A stretch of DNA of 25,613 bases from an uncultured Clostridia bacterium (GTDB lineage Bacteria > Bacillota > Clostridia > Christensenellales > Borkfalkiaceae), in contig CAKQJE010000030.1 of NCBI GenBank assembly GCA_934247225.1, forward strand, positions 1 to 25,613. The letters run 5' to 3'. Shown piece by piece: positions 14,829-22,684 of this stretch (its first letter is position 1; each line of letters starts with the position of its first letter). The translations under genes and the position numbers were made by a program. The notes beneath the pieces were generated by a model, which was not told the DNA's origin, made no database searches, and saw nothing but the letters and a program-made list of their open reading frames with translations.

Positions 14829-16807
14829 ATCGCTTCAACCTCCGACGTTATTTGTTTCGAGCTGAATCCCGAAAGATCCATCGCTCCCGACGGACACGCG
14901 ACGGTGCAGGCTCCGCAACCCTGACATACCGCGGGATTGACGTGAGCGACTCTTCTCGTCTCGGTTTTTCCGCCGCCGATGCGGAATTCTTTGTTTATAT
15001 ATTCGATAGCGCCGTACGCGCAGACGGAAGCGCATTGCGAGCAACCGTTGCACATATTTTCATCCGAGGAAGCGACGCACGGATTTGTTTTAAGTTTATC
15101 TTTAACGAGAAGCCCGATGACTTTCGCGGCGCAAGCCGAAGCCTGGGAAACCGTTTCGGGGATATCCTTGGGACCCTGGCAAACGCCCGCGAGATATACG
15201 CCCGCCGTGGGACTTTCCACGGGACGAAGTTTGGGGTGAGATTCGTTAAGGAAGTTGTTCGTGTCGATACTCGCCGTTAAAAGCGTGGCGATTTTTCTTA
15301 CCGACGGTTCGGGTTCTATGGCTACGGCTAAGACTACGAGGTCGGAAGCTATCGTTATCTGCTCGTTTTCGATAAGGTCGGAGCCTTGAACCATAAGCTT
15401 GCCGTTTTCGTTATAAACCTTGCCGACCATACCTTTTATATAATCGACGCCGTATTGTTCTACGGCTCTTCTGTAAAATTCGTCGTAATTCTTGCCCGGC
15501 GTTCTTACGTCGATATAGAAGACGTGAACTTCCGTGTCGGGATATTTTTCCCTTATGAGCATGGCGTGTTTAGCCGTGTACATACAGCAGATTTTCGAGC
15601 AGTACGGTTTTCCGCAACCCGAAACGTCACGCGAGCCGACGCACTGAATGAAAGTTATAACCTTCGGGTGCGTGTTGTCCGACGGACGAAGAAGAACTCC
15701 GTTCGTAGGTCCCGCGGCGTTCATAAGTCTTTCGAGTTCGAGCGAGGTTATAACGTCTTTATTGTCGCTGTAACCGTACTCGTTGAACGCGTCTATATTT
15801 ATGGGGCGGAAGCCCGTCGCAACGACTATCGCGCCGTACTCTCTTTCGATAAACGAGTCCTTCATTTCGTAATTTATCGCGCCCGCGCCGCAGTTCATTT
15901 TGCAAAGTCCGCATTTGCCGGTTTTAAGCTTTATGCACTGCTCGGGGTCGATTATCGCGACGTTCGGGATAGCCTGCGCGAAAGGAATGTAAATCGCGGG
16001 GCGGTTATTGAGATTCATATTGAATTCGTTGAGACCTTTTTTGGACGGGCATTTTTCCATACAGACTTTACAACCCGTGCATTTTGTCTCGTCTACAAAT
16101 CTCGCTTTTCTCTTTATTTTAACTTTGAAGTTTCCTACGAAACCCGAGACCGCTTCGACCTCGGAATAGGAAAGAATATCTATTTTGTCGCTCTGCGCCG
16201 CGTCGACCATTTTGGGCGTTAAAATACATGCCGAACAGTCGAGCGTGGGGAACGTCTTGTCGAGCTGAGCCATTCTTCCGCCTATCGTCGGGTTCTTTTC
16301 GACGATATCTACGGGGAAGCCCGCTTCGGCGATATCGAGCGCCGCCTGAATGCCCGCTATACCTCCGCCGATGACGAGCGCGCGCTTTATAACGGGGCTT
16401 TCGCCTGCCGTAAGCGGCTTGTTGAGCCTTACTTTGGCTATCGCCGTTCTTAAAAGAATCAAAGCCTTTTCGGTGGCTTCTTCCTTGTCTTTATGTATCC
16501 AGGAACACTGCTCTCTGAGGTTCGCGACTTCCACCATATACGGGTTAAGCCCCGCGCTTTCCGCGGTTTTGCGGAAGGTGGCTTCGTGCATTCTCGGCGA
16601 ACACGAACCGATCACTATACCGTCGAGTCCGTAATCCTTGATCGCGTTCTTTATCAGTTGCTGTCCGTTTTCGGAACACATATACTGATAATCCGCCGAA
16701 AAAACGACTCCCGGTTCGGCTTTTATCATTGCGGCAAGCCTTTCCACGTCAACCGTGGCGGCTATGTTGCTGCCGCACCAACAAACGAAAACTCCTATCT
16801 TTTGCAT
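14816..16807 (-). CDS. hdrA: HdrA: flavin-based electron-bifurcating subunit
   Basis: The 663-residue core flavoprotein of the complex, which in characterised systems bifurcates electron pairs at its FAD to ferredoxin and to HdrBC. It has the full HdrA layout: an N-terminal iron-sulfur region (VCWCGSN at 8-14, CSPRMHE near 69), the FAD-binding fold LVIGGGIAGIQAALDIAEAG (about 144-163) with IGGRMAQLDKTFPTLDCSAC, an inserted pair of [4Fe-4S] motifs (CTGCKVCMEKC at 243-253; CGLCKMNC near 299-306), the second half of the flavin domain with VGSRD and CGKPYCSKICC, and a C-terminal ferredoxin domain (CNGCSQCASVC and CQGCGACTVAC). Nothing is truncated. It lies 19 bp after hdrC and overlaps flxD. Since no hydrogenase large subunit of the Mvh type is near, its electron donor should be FlxABCD. 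Confidence 0.95.
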   Translation of the reverse strand: MQKIGVFVCWCGSNIAATVDVERLAAMIKAEPGVVFSADYQYMCSENGQQLIKNAIKDYGLDGIVIGSCSPRMHEATFRKTAESAGLNPYMVEVANLREQCSWIHKDKEEATEKALILLRTAIAKVRLNKPLTAGESPVIKRALVIGGGIAGIQAALDIAEAGFPVDIVEKNPTIGGRMAQLDKTFPTLDCSACILTPKMVDAAQSDKIDILSYSEVEAVSGFVGNFKVKIKRKARFVDETKCTGCKVCMEKCPSKKGLNEFNMNLNNRPAIYIPFAQAIPNVAIIDPEQCIKLKTGKCGLCKMNCGAGAINYEMKDSFIEREYGAIVVATGFRPINIDAFNEYGYSDNKDVITSLELERLMNAAGPTNGVLLRPSDNTHPKVITFIQCVGSRDVSGCGKPYCSKICCMYTAKHAMLIREKYPDTEVHVFYIDVRTPGKNYDEFYRRAVEQYGVDYIKGMVGKVYNENGKLMVQGSDLIENEQITIASDLVVLAVAIEPEPSVRKIATLLTASIDTNNFLNESHPKLRPVESPTAGVYLAGVCQGPKDIPETVSQASACAAKVIGLLVKDKLKTNPCVASSDENMCNGCSQCASVCAYGAIEYINKEFRIGGGKTETRRVAHVNPAVCQGCGACTVACPSGAMDLSGFSSKQITSEVEAICRK

Positions 16808-16826
16808 CTTATCTTGTCTCTCTCGA

Positions 16827-17213
16827 TTATTTGTTATATTTTCTGTACGCGCTTACAATCAGCTGCTGCGGCAAAAGCTCGTTCACTATCGGCGGAATTT
16901 CTTCGGCTGTAAGACCGTTTGCGTCCTGCATTCTCGTAACCGTCGTTCTCACGGCTTCGATAACGCCTTGCGGAGCGACCCCTCTCGGGCATCTCTCCAC
17001 GCATTCCATACACGAAAGGCAATGCCATATCGCTTTGGAAGCAAGCAGTTTATCCACCTTGCCTTTTACTATAAAGGAAACGAACTGATGGGGTTTTATG
17101 TCCATATCCTTGAACGCGGGGCATCTGCCCGAGCATTTCCCGCATTTCATGCACTTTCTCACGTCCGTGCCGGAAATCCGTTCGATCTGTTCGATTTTTT
17201 CCTGATTATCCAT
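16827..17213 (-). CDS. hdrC: HdrC: heterodisulfide reductase iron-sulfur subunit
   Basis: A 128-residue relay protein carrying electrons from HdrA to HdrB. Two classic [4Fe-4S] motifs are seen: CMKCGKCSGRCP (Cys21, 24, 27, 31) and CLSCMECVERCPRG (Cys65, 68, 71, 75). No membrane helices are present, as expected for the cytosolic HdrABC type. The gene overlaps hdrB by 8 bp, with GGGGG inside hdrB as its ribosome site, and is followed 19 bp later by hdrA. The C-terminal 50 residues include the conserved PPIVNELLPQQL region. Length and motifs are normal for the family. Confidence 0.94.
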   Translation of the reverse strand: MDNQEKIEQIERISGTDVRKCMKCGKCSGRCPAFKDMDIKPHQFVSFIVKGKVDKLLASKAIWHCLSCMECVERCPRGVAPQGVIEAVRTTVTRMQDANGLTAEEIPPIVNELLPQQLIVSAYRKYNK

Positions 17214-17991
17214 TGTTTTTTACCCCCAAAGCCTCGGCTAAAAGCTCCGTGAAATAAACCGTTTCTATTTTGCCGCCGCCGTATTTTTTAAGGTTATAAA
17301 GGCAAAGCGGGCAAGCCGTGACGATAATCTCCGCGCCGGCTTCTTCCGCGCTTTCGATTATCTTCGAGCTTCTCTTTTCGGTCAAAGCTTCGTTTTTAAG
17401 GGAAACGTACGCGCCGCAACATTCGTTGCGCATGGGATACTTAACGGGTTCTCCCCCGATCGCCTTTATCAGATCTTCAATTATCGTCGGATTTTCGGGA
17501 TTGTCGAACGCCATAACTTTGCTCGGACGAAGAAGCAGACAACCGTAATACGACGCTACTTTTTTGCCGATCGGATTTACGGTCTTTTTCTTTATCTCGT
17601 CGAACCCGACCATATTTTTAAGCATTTCGAGATAATGAACGACTTCCGTTTCTCCGTTATAAGGCTCGTCGAGACTTAAATAGTTGTTCGCCTTGAAGCG
17701 TACGTTTTCGTCGTTTTTCATATCGTCGTTTACTCTTTTCAAAACGTTATGGCACGCCGAACAAAGGGTGAGTACCTTTCCGCCGTGATGCTTGGCGTAG
17801 TCGAGCGTTCTCACCGCCGAAAGCTTGGTTGCGATCTCGTCTCTCGACGTGGGATAAACCGCGCCGCAACACTGCCAATTTTCGATTTCTTCCATTTCCA
17901 CGCCCAAAGCCGCCGCCGAAGCTCTCGCGTAAGCGTCGAGATCTTTGGCTCTCGTCTTTAACGTGCAACCGGGATAATAACTGATTTTCAT
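17206..17991 (-). CDS. hdrB: HdrB: catalytic CCG-domain subunit
   Basis: The 261-residue catalytic subunit with two complete CCG motifs, each able to bind a non-cubane [4Fe-4S] cluster: Cys9, Cys41-Cys42, Cys77, Cys80 and Cys151, Cys191-Cys192, Cys227, Cys230. In methanogens these clusters split the CoM-S-S-CoB disulfide. The cofactors CoM and CoB are not expected in a Clostridium-like bacterium, so the natural acceptor must be another disulfide or a partner protein. The position upstream of frdAB makes the fumarate reductase the prime candidate. The end of the gene overlaps hdrC by 8 bp. The ribosome site is weak (GCGGAA). 78 bp separate it from fumC, a gap in which I see no terminator. Confidence 0.94.
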   Translation of the reverse strand: MKISYYPGCTLKTRAKDLDAYARASAAALGVEMEEIENWQCCGAVYPTSRDEIATKLSAVRTLDYAKHHGGKVLTLCSACHNVLKRVNDDMKNDENVRFKANNYLSLDEPYNGETEVVHYLEMLKNMVGFDEIKKKTVNPIGKKVASYYGCLLLRPSKVMAFDNPENPTIIEDLIKAIGGEPVKYPMRNECCGAYVSLKNEALTEKRSSKIIESAEEAGAEIIVTACPLCLYNLKKYGGGKIETVYFTELLAEALGVKNNG

Positions 17992-18069
17992 ATTTCCGCT
18001 TAATTTATACTGTATTTTTTCTGTTTTGCCCGCAGGCGTTTTACCCGCTGTCCCGTATTTTTCGCGGCG

Positions 18070-19446
18070 TTACTTATGCGGATACGCCATTTCTTCGGGG
18101 TGGAAAACCTCGTCGAACTTCTCCGCCGTCAAAAATCCGAGCGCAACGCACGCTTCTTTGAGCGATATGTTTTCTTTATACGCTTTTTTCGCCGTTTTAG
18201 CCGCGTTTTCGTAACCTATATAAGGATTGAGCGCGGTTACGAGCATAAGCGAGTTATGGAGGTTATGAGCCATTTTCTCTTTGTTGGCTCTTATTCCCGT
18301 TACGCAGTGAGTTTCAAACGAAGCGATTCCTTCCGCCAGAAGTTTTGCCGATTGAAGGAAGTTATACGCGATAACGGGCATAAACACGTTGAGTTCGAAG
18401 TTGCCCTGCGAAGCTCCTACGGTTACCGCGACGTCGTTCGCCATCACCTGAACGGCGACCATCGTCATAGACTCGCACTGAGTGGGATTGACCTTGCCCG
18501 GCATAATCGAAGAACCGGGTTCGTTCTCGGGAATGAAAATTTCGCCGAGTCCGTCTCTCGGACCGCTCGCGAGCCAGCGAACGTCGTTGGCGATTTTCAT
18601 AAGGTTGCAGGCGAGGGCTTTCATAGCTCCGTGAGCGAAAACCATTGCGTCTTTGGAAGTCAAAGCGTGGAATTTATTCTTCGCCGTAACGAAATTCTTT
18701 CCCGTGATTTCGCTTACCTGCTTTGCGACCTCTTCGTCGAAGCCCGCGGGAGCGTTAAGCCCCGTGCCGACCGCCGTGCCGCCGAGCGCAAGTTCTTTCA
18801 ATCCCGAAAGAGAAAGCTTTATCTGCTCTTCGGTTTTTTCTATCATCGTTCTCCAACCGCTTATTTCCTGAGAAAAAGCTATGGGAACCGCGTCTTGAAG
18901 GTGCGTTCTGCCGCTCTTTACTATCCCCTCGTTTTCTTCTTCGAGACGTTTAAGGGTTGCGGCGAGTTTTTCCATAGACGGGAAAAGCTTGTCCTCTATC
19001 GCGATCACCGCGGCGATGTGCATTGCCGTGGGGAAAGTGTCGTTGGAACTCTGACTTTTATTTATATCGTCGTTCGGGTGAAGAAGTTTTTCGCCCGCGA
19101 TCTCGTTACCGCGGTTTGCGATGACTTCGTTCGCGTTCATATTCGACTGCGTTCCGCTGCCCGTCTGCCAAACCACAAGCGGGAAATGATCGTTGAGCTT
19201 GCCGCTTATGACTTCGTCGCAAGCTTTGACTATCGCGTTAAGCTTGTTTTCGGGAAGCTTTCCGAGGTTGTAGTTAGCCTTAGCCGCGGCTTTTTTCAAA
19301 ATTCCGAACGCGTGGGTTATTTCTCTCGGCATAAGCTCGCCGCCGATTTTGAAGTTTTCGAAACTTCTTTCGGTCTGAGCCGCCCAATATTTATCCGCGG
19401 GGACTTTCACCTCGCCCATTGTGTCTTTTTCGATACGATATTCCAT
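18070..19446 (-). CDS. fumC: Class II fumarate hydratase
   Basis: Cytosolic, cofactor-free fumarase that interconverts malate and fumarate. About 458 residues, the normal length. Family marks: TGSGTQSNMNANEV near 95, the SGRTHLQDA segment with a catalytic His near 185, and the superfamily signature GSSIMPGKVNP near 315. I place the start at the ATG at 19444-19446, giving the typical MEYRIEKDTMGEVKVP opening, with GGTGA five bases upstream. A GTG three codons earlier forms part of that ribosome site and has none of its own. It follows mdh by 12 bp and precedes hdrB, so it supplies fumarate to the reductase encoded further down. Aspartase and argininosuccinate lyase are relatives, but the motifs fit fumarase. 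Confidence 0.95.
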   Translation of the reverse strand: MEYRIEKDTMGEVKVPADKYWAAQTERSFENFKIGGELMPREITHAFGILKKAAAKANYNLGKLPENKLNAIVKACDEVISGKLNDHFPLVVWQTGSGTQSNMNANEVIANRGNEIAGEKLLHPNDDINKSQSSNDTFPTAMHIAAVIAIEDKLFPSMEKLAATLKRLEEENEGIVKSGRTHLQDAVPIAFSQEISGWRTMIEKTEEQIKLSLSGLKELALGGTAVGTGLNAPAGFDEEVAKQVSEITGKNFVTAKNKFHALTSKDAMVFAHGAMKALACNLMKIANDVRWLASGPRDGLGEIFIPENEPGSSIMPGKVNPTQCESMTMVAVQVMANDVAVTVGASQGNFELNVFMPVIAYNFLQSAKLLAEGIASFETHCVTGIRANKEKMAHNLHNSLMLVTALNPYIGYENAAKTAKKAYKENISLKEACVALGFLTAEKFDEVFHPEEMAYPHK

Positions 19447-19458
19447 TTTATTCACCGT

Positions 19459-20409
19459 TTAACGCTTGAAATCGATTTGCGAAATGATGTCTTTAAGAAC
19501 CTTTTCGCTTGCGTGAAGCTTTTCGATCTCCTCGTCGGTAAGAGCGGGGTTGATCTTTCCGACAACGCCGTTTCTGCCGACTATGTTAAGGGTGCTGAGG
19601 CATACGTCGTTCACGCCGTATTCGCCGTGCATCATCGTGGAAACGGTCATAGCCGTGTTAGCGTTCGTAACGACCGCTTTAACTATATAACAAACCGTGG
19701 AAGCGATCGCATAGAAGGTCGCGCCCTTACGCGAAATAACTCTCGCGCCCGATTCTCTGACGTATTGTTCGATTTCGGGGATATCGATTTTCGTGGTAAG
19801 AATTTCCGAAGTCTCGACCGATTTCTGATATTCGTCGACGTGCATACCCGCGATTCTCGCCAAAGACCACGGCGAAAAACCCGAGTCTCCGTGTTCGCCG
19901 AACATATACGCGTGAATGTTACCGACTTCGAGTCCGCAATAGTCGGCAATTCTCGAACGAAGTCTCGCGGTGTCGATGATCGCGCCCGAGCCGATTACTC
20001 TGTTTTCGGGTATGCCCGAAAGTTTGCAGAAAGAATAAGTAAGGATATCGACGGGGTTGGATACCATAATATATATGGCGTCGGGAGCCTGTTTCGTTAT
20101 TTCGGGAATAATCGATTCCTGAATGGCGATGTTCGTCTTGATGAGTTCGAGACGGGACTGTCCCGGTTTTCTCGCGATACCCGACGTGATGATTACTATG
20201 TTGGAATCTTTCGCGTCCTCATAGTTTCCGGCATAAATACGGCAGGCGCTGTCGTAAGACAATCCCTGACGAATGTCGAGGGCTTCGCCCATCGCTCTGT
20301 TTCCGTCGATGTCGATAATTACGATTTCGTCTGCCAATCCTCTGCAAGTGAGCGAATACGCTATCGTCGAGCCTACTCTTCCGCTTCCTATTACGGTTAT
20401 TTTGTTCAT
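19459..20409 (-). CDS. mdh: Malate dehydrogenase (LDH/MDH family)
   Basis: A 316-residue NAD-dependent 2-hydroxyacid dehydrogenase. The nucleotide fold GSGRVGS (8-14) is followed by Asp33 for NAD rather than NADP binding. Catalytic residues are in place: Arg86, Asp146, Arg149 and His173 in GEHGDS. The residue that sets substrate choice (Gln102 in lactate dehydrogenases, Arg in malate dehydrogenases) is Arg80 in GIARKPGQSR, so oxaloacetate/malate is the likely pair. Overall the C-terminal half looks LDH-like (INPALTDEEIEKLHASEKVL), so automatic annotation may read L-lactate dehydrogenase. The neighbour fumC, 12 bp downstream, supports the malate role. A strong AAGGAG lies before the ATG. Upstream is a 183-bp AT-rich gap to rex with short direct repeats but no clear promoter. 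Confidence 0.85.
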   Translation of the reverse strand: MNKITVIGSGRVGSTIAYSLTCRGLADEIVIIDIDGNRAMGEALDIRQGLSYDSACRIYAGNYEDAKDSNIVIITSGIARKPGQSRLELIKTNIAIQESIIPEITKQAPDAIYIMVSNPVDILTYSFCKLSGIPENRVIGSGAIIDTARLRSRIADYCGLEVGNIHAYMFGEHGDSGFSPWSLARIAGMHVDEYQKSVETSEILTTKIDIPEIEQYVRESGARVISRKGATFYAIASTVCYIVKAVVTNANTAMTVSTMMHGEYGVNDVCLSTLNIVGRNGVVGKINPALTDEEIEKLHASEKVLKDIISQIDFKR

Positions 20410-20429
20410 ACCTTTCTCCTTGGTAAATA

Positions 20430-20592
20430 AATTTTATATCTTATTTTTTATTTTTATTTTTGACTTTTTTGAATTTGTTTGAAAAATCGGTTTGCCGCTC
20501 GTAAACCTTTGCAAAATGTAATTCTCTGCAAATGTGAGCGTCTGCAAAATGTAAGTTACTACAAAACGTCGGCGGCTAAAACGGCAAGGTTG
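20430..20592. other. rex-mdh intergenic region with decaying tandem repeats
   Basis: The half next to mdh is very AT-rich with no good -35/-10 pair. The half next to rex has four spaced copies of a TGCAAAATGT-like word (plus-strand starts 20510, 20527, 20543 and, degenerate, 20560; steps 17, 16, 17). It also has a diverged copy of the last bases of rex directly after the rex stop (20559-20588 against 20593-20622, period 34). No Rex consensus site (TTGTTAA...TTAACAA) is visible. Confidence 0.5.
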
Positions 20593-21213
20593 CTATTGGA
20601 TATCCGCAGCTAAAACTGCAAGCGCGGCGGCGAGGTTTTCGTTCCTTACCTTAACTTTTCCGTCGCTTATAAGCCTTACGGGCGCAAAATTCCACACCGC
20701 CGAAACCCCGCAGGAAAGCAAAGTTTCGTAAGCGTTCTGCGCCTCGCTCTCGGGAACGGCGATAACGCCGATTTTGACTGAATGCTCTTTGCAATATTTT
20801 CCGATTTCCGAAATCGGGTAAATACTTTTCGTTTCGGTAAGCGCGCCCGCTTTTTTTTCGTCCTTGTCGAACGCAGCCGAAAGGCGCAGACCGAACTCCG
20901 CAAACCCGTCGTACAAAAGCAACGCTTTGCCGAGTTTTCCCGCGCCGACCACGACTACTTCGGTTATTTCGTCCGAAACGCCGAGCGCGGCTTCGATATG
21001 TTCGATAAGCTCCTCCGTCCGATAGCCTATTTTAGGTTTTCCCGCTCCGCTGACGAGCGCAAGATCTTTTCTCACCTGCACCTCGCCAAGCCCGAGTCCT
21101 TCCGCGACCGCCGCCGACGAAATGGTTTTACGCTCGTCCGCAATCGATTTGAGATAGTGAAGGTAAATGGGCAGTCTCGCCTTTACCGAGCCCGTTATGT
21201 TCGCTTTCTTCAT
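20593..21213 (-). CDS. rex: Redox-sensing transcriptional repressor Rex
   Basis: A 206-residue NADH/NAD+ sensing repressor that normally releases DNA when NADH is high, so that fermentation genes are switched on. The N-terminal winged helix (1-80) has the Rex form (ARLPIYLHYLKSIADERKTISS ... VQVRKDLA, then KIGYRTEELIEHI). The Rossmann domain follows with VVVGAGKLGKALLLYDGF (about 88-105) and a C-terminal swap helix. GGAG upstream of the ATG and the promoter at 21294-21322 support the start. It heads the mdh-fumC-hdr-flx-frd cluster, whose enzymes all consume NADH, so it is the natural candidate regulator of that cluster. Just after its stop codon the DNA repeats a diverged version of its last codons. 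Confidence 0.93.
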   Translation of the reverse strand: MKKANITGSVKARLPIYLHYLKSIADERKTISSAAVAEGLGLGEVQVRKDLALVSGAGKPKIGYRTEELIEHIEAALGVSDEITEVVVVGAGKLGKALLLYDGFAEFGLRLSAAFDKDEKKAGALTETKSIYPISEIGKYCKEHSVKIGVIAVPESEAQNAYETLLSCGVSAVWNFAPVRLISDGKVKVRNENLAAALAVLAADIQ

Positions 21214-21244
21214 CGTTTATTTTCTCCGAAATCATCTGCTTTCA

Positions 21245-21268
21245 GGCGGCTTTTCGCAAACGCCGCCC
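21245..21268 (-). promoter_or_regulatory. Hairpin in the rex 5' leader
   Basis: GGCGGC and GCCGCC, 11 bases apart, form a short GC-rich stem in the untranslated leader between the rex promoter and the ribosome site. It has no T-run and is not a terminator. It may affect rex mRNA stability. Confidence 0.35.
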
Positions 21269-21293
21269 TATTCTCACCCGTTTTATCGATATA

Positions 21294-21322
21294 ATTATAT
21301 CATTTTAAATTGTAATATGCAA
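21294..21322 (-). promoter_or_regulatory. Promoter of rex
   Basis: On the minus strand TTGCAT (21317-21322), a 17-nt spacer and TATAAT (21294-21299) with the extended -10 form TGATATAAT. It would start transcription near 21287. About 35 bp upstream of the -35 box a palindrome ATAAC-GA-GTTAT (21357-21368) could be an operator. Confidence 0.75.
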
Positions 21323-21431
21323 ACGTTGACCGACAGTTTTTTAATATTATTTATTTATAACGAGTTATCATTTTAAATATATTCCTACAAGCCGGTAGGA
21401 TATCTCTTTTTTAAAATGTATTTTAAATCAG

Positions 21432-21477
21432 CGCGGTTTTTCGTTGCAAACTTTACTTTTTGCAACAAAAAACCGCG
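21432..21477. repeat. Long inverted repeat after cysK, possible terminator
   Basis: An 18-bp stem with one mismatch (outer arm CGCGGTTTTT, inner arm GTTGCAAA) and an 8-nt loop lies 36 bp downstream of the cysK stop on the minus strand. It is not followed by a clear T-run on that side, though the stem itself contains T/A runs. It probably ends or stabilises the cysK transcript. A second, weaker hairpin with a T-run on the plus strand lies at 21383-21412. Confidence 0.5.
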
Positions 21478-21512
21478 TTTAATCGACTTATAGAGGGGTT
21501 TTTGACGATTGA

Positions 21513-22442
21513 TTACAAATCGTACATCGGCGTGGAAAGATATCTGTCTCCGCTGTCGGGGAAGAGAACCACGATGTTTTTCCCTTCGTTTTCTTTTCTC
21601 TTCGCAACCTCTATCGCGGCTTTCAACGCCGCTCCCGAGGATATGCCGCAAAGAACGCCTTCTTCTTTTCCGATTTCTCTTCCACCCTCGAAAGCGGCTT
21701 CGTCGGAAATATCGATTACTTCGTCGATAACCGAACGATCGAGAGTGTCGGGAACGAATCCCGCGCCTATGCCCTGTATTTTATGCGCTCCGCCGTGACC
21801 TTCGGTAAGTACGGGCGAACCCGCGGGTTCTACTGCGACGATTTGAACGGCGGCGTTCTTTTCTTTGAGGTATTTGCCAACGCCGGTTATCGTTCCGCCG
21901 GTACCTACGCCCGCGACGAAAATATCGACTTTCCCGTCCGTGTCGGCATAAATTTCGGGTCCCGTAGTTTTATAATGCGCTTCCGGGTTTGCGGGGTTTA
22001 CGAACTGCCCCAGAACTATTCCGCCGCGCTCTTTTGCGATTTCCTCGGCTTTCGCGATCGCGCCTTTCATCCCGAGCTTTCCGTCCGAAAGAACGACTTC
22101 CGCGCCGTAAGCGGCGATGAGTTTACGTCTTTCTATCGACATCGTTTCTGGCATTACGATTACCACTTTATAACCCTTAGCCGTGCCGACGGAAGCTATG
22201 CCGATACCCGTATTCCCCGAAGTGGGTTCGACGATGACCGCGCCTTTTTTGAGTTTACCGCTTTTTTCGGCGGTTTCTATCATTGAAAAAGCTATTCTGT
22301 CCTTAACGCTTCCCGCGGGATTGAACATTTCGAGTTTTGCATATATTTTTGCTTTCAAAGCGTATTTTTCTTCGATATGAGTAAGCTCTACGAGCGGAGT
22401 ACCGCCTATAAGACAAGCGGCAGATTTATAAATTGCTGACAT
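21513..22442 (-). CDS. cysK: Cysteine synthase A
   Basis: O-acetylserine (thiol)lyase, a cytosolic PLP enzyme that makes cysteine from O-acetylserine and sulfide. All key elements are seen in its 309 residues: IGGTPLVEL at the N-terminus, the PLP lysine Lys47 in NPAGSVKDR, the substrate loop PTSGNTGIGIA near 73, the phosphate-binding GVGTGGTITGVGKYL near 175 and GISSGAA near 263. The length is standard. A ribosome site AAGGAG and a good promoter (22530-22558) lie upstream, so it forms its own unit, apart from the redox cluster. It would serve the high cysteine demand of an iron-sulfur-rich anaerobe, but that link is only circumstantial. No serine acetyltransferase gene is visible nearby. Confidence 0.96.
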   Translation of the reverse strand: MSAIYKSAACLIGGTPLVELTHIEEKYALKAKIYAKLEMFNPAGSVKDRIAFSMIETAEKSGKLKKGAVIVEPTSGNTGIGIASVGTAKGYKVVIVMPETMSIERRKLIAAYGAEVVLSDGKLGMKGAIAKAEEIAKERGGIVLGQFVNPANPEAHYKTTGPEIYADTDGKVDIFVAGVGTGGTITGVGKYLKEKNAAVQIVAVEPAGSPVLTEGHGGAHKIQGIGAGFVPDTLDRSVIDEVIDISDEAAFEGGREIGKEEGVLCGISSGAALKAAIEVAKRKENEGKNIVVLFPDSGDRYLSTPMYDL

Positions 22443-22529
22443 TTTTTTATCTCCTTATGTCTGAATTTTGAAAACGCAGGACGGCGCGCCGTTTTTTAAC
22501 GGCGTTTATCCGCATATTCCGTCACGGAT

Positions 22530-22558
22530 ATTTTATAACCGAAGCTTGACTTTGTCAA
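22530..22558 (-). promoter_or_regulatory. Promoter of cysK
   Basis: On the minus strand TTGACA (22553-22558), 17 nt, TAAAAT (22530-22535). The -35 box is one arm of a palindrome TTGAC-AAA-GTCAA, which could be a regulator site. A hairpin with AACGCCGTT arms follows in the leader (about 22490-22506). Confidence 0.7.
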
Positions 22559-22644
22559 CAATCTGCAAGCAATTTTTAAAGGATGAAACAGCCATTTGGG
22601 GAAAACCGCTACATATTGCAAATCGGACGTAAATATATATCAAA

Positions 22645-22684
22645 ATAAAAAAGGGTTACCGCGTCATATTTAACGCCGTAACCC
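22645..22684 (-). terminator. Terminator of the candidate non-coding RNA
   Basis: On the minus strand GGGTTAC and GTAACCC close a stem extended by GCGT/ACGC after one mismatch (22653-22684), followed by TTTTTTATTTTG. It is a strong rho-independent terminator that does not follow any protein gene. Confidence 0.88.

Noticed and set aside
18076..20430. Very long plus-strand open frame (over 780 codons) opposite mdh and fumC
   Set aside because: Its translation is Arg/Phe/Val-rich with no domain, and both strands below it are explained by two clear enzymes. It is a shadow of codon bias in the minus-strand genes.
20430..20592. Canonical Rex operator upstream of mdh
   Set aside because: I looked for TTGTTAA...TTAACAA-type palindromes on both strands and found none, so Rex control is inferred only from gene position.
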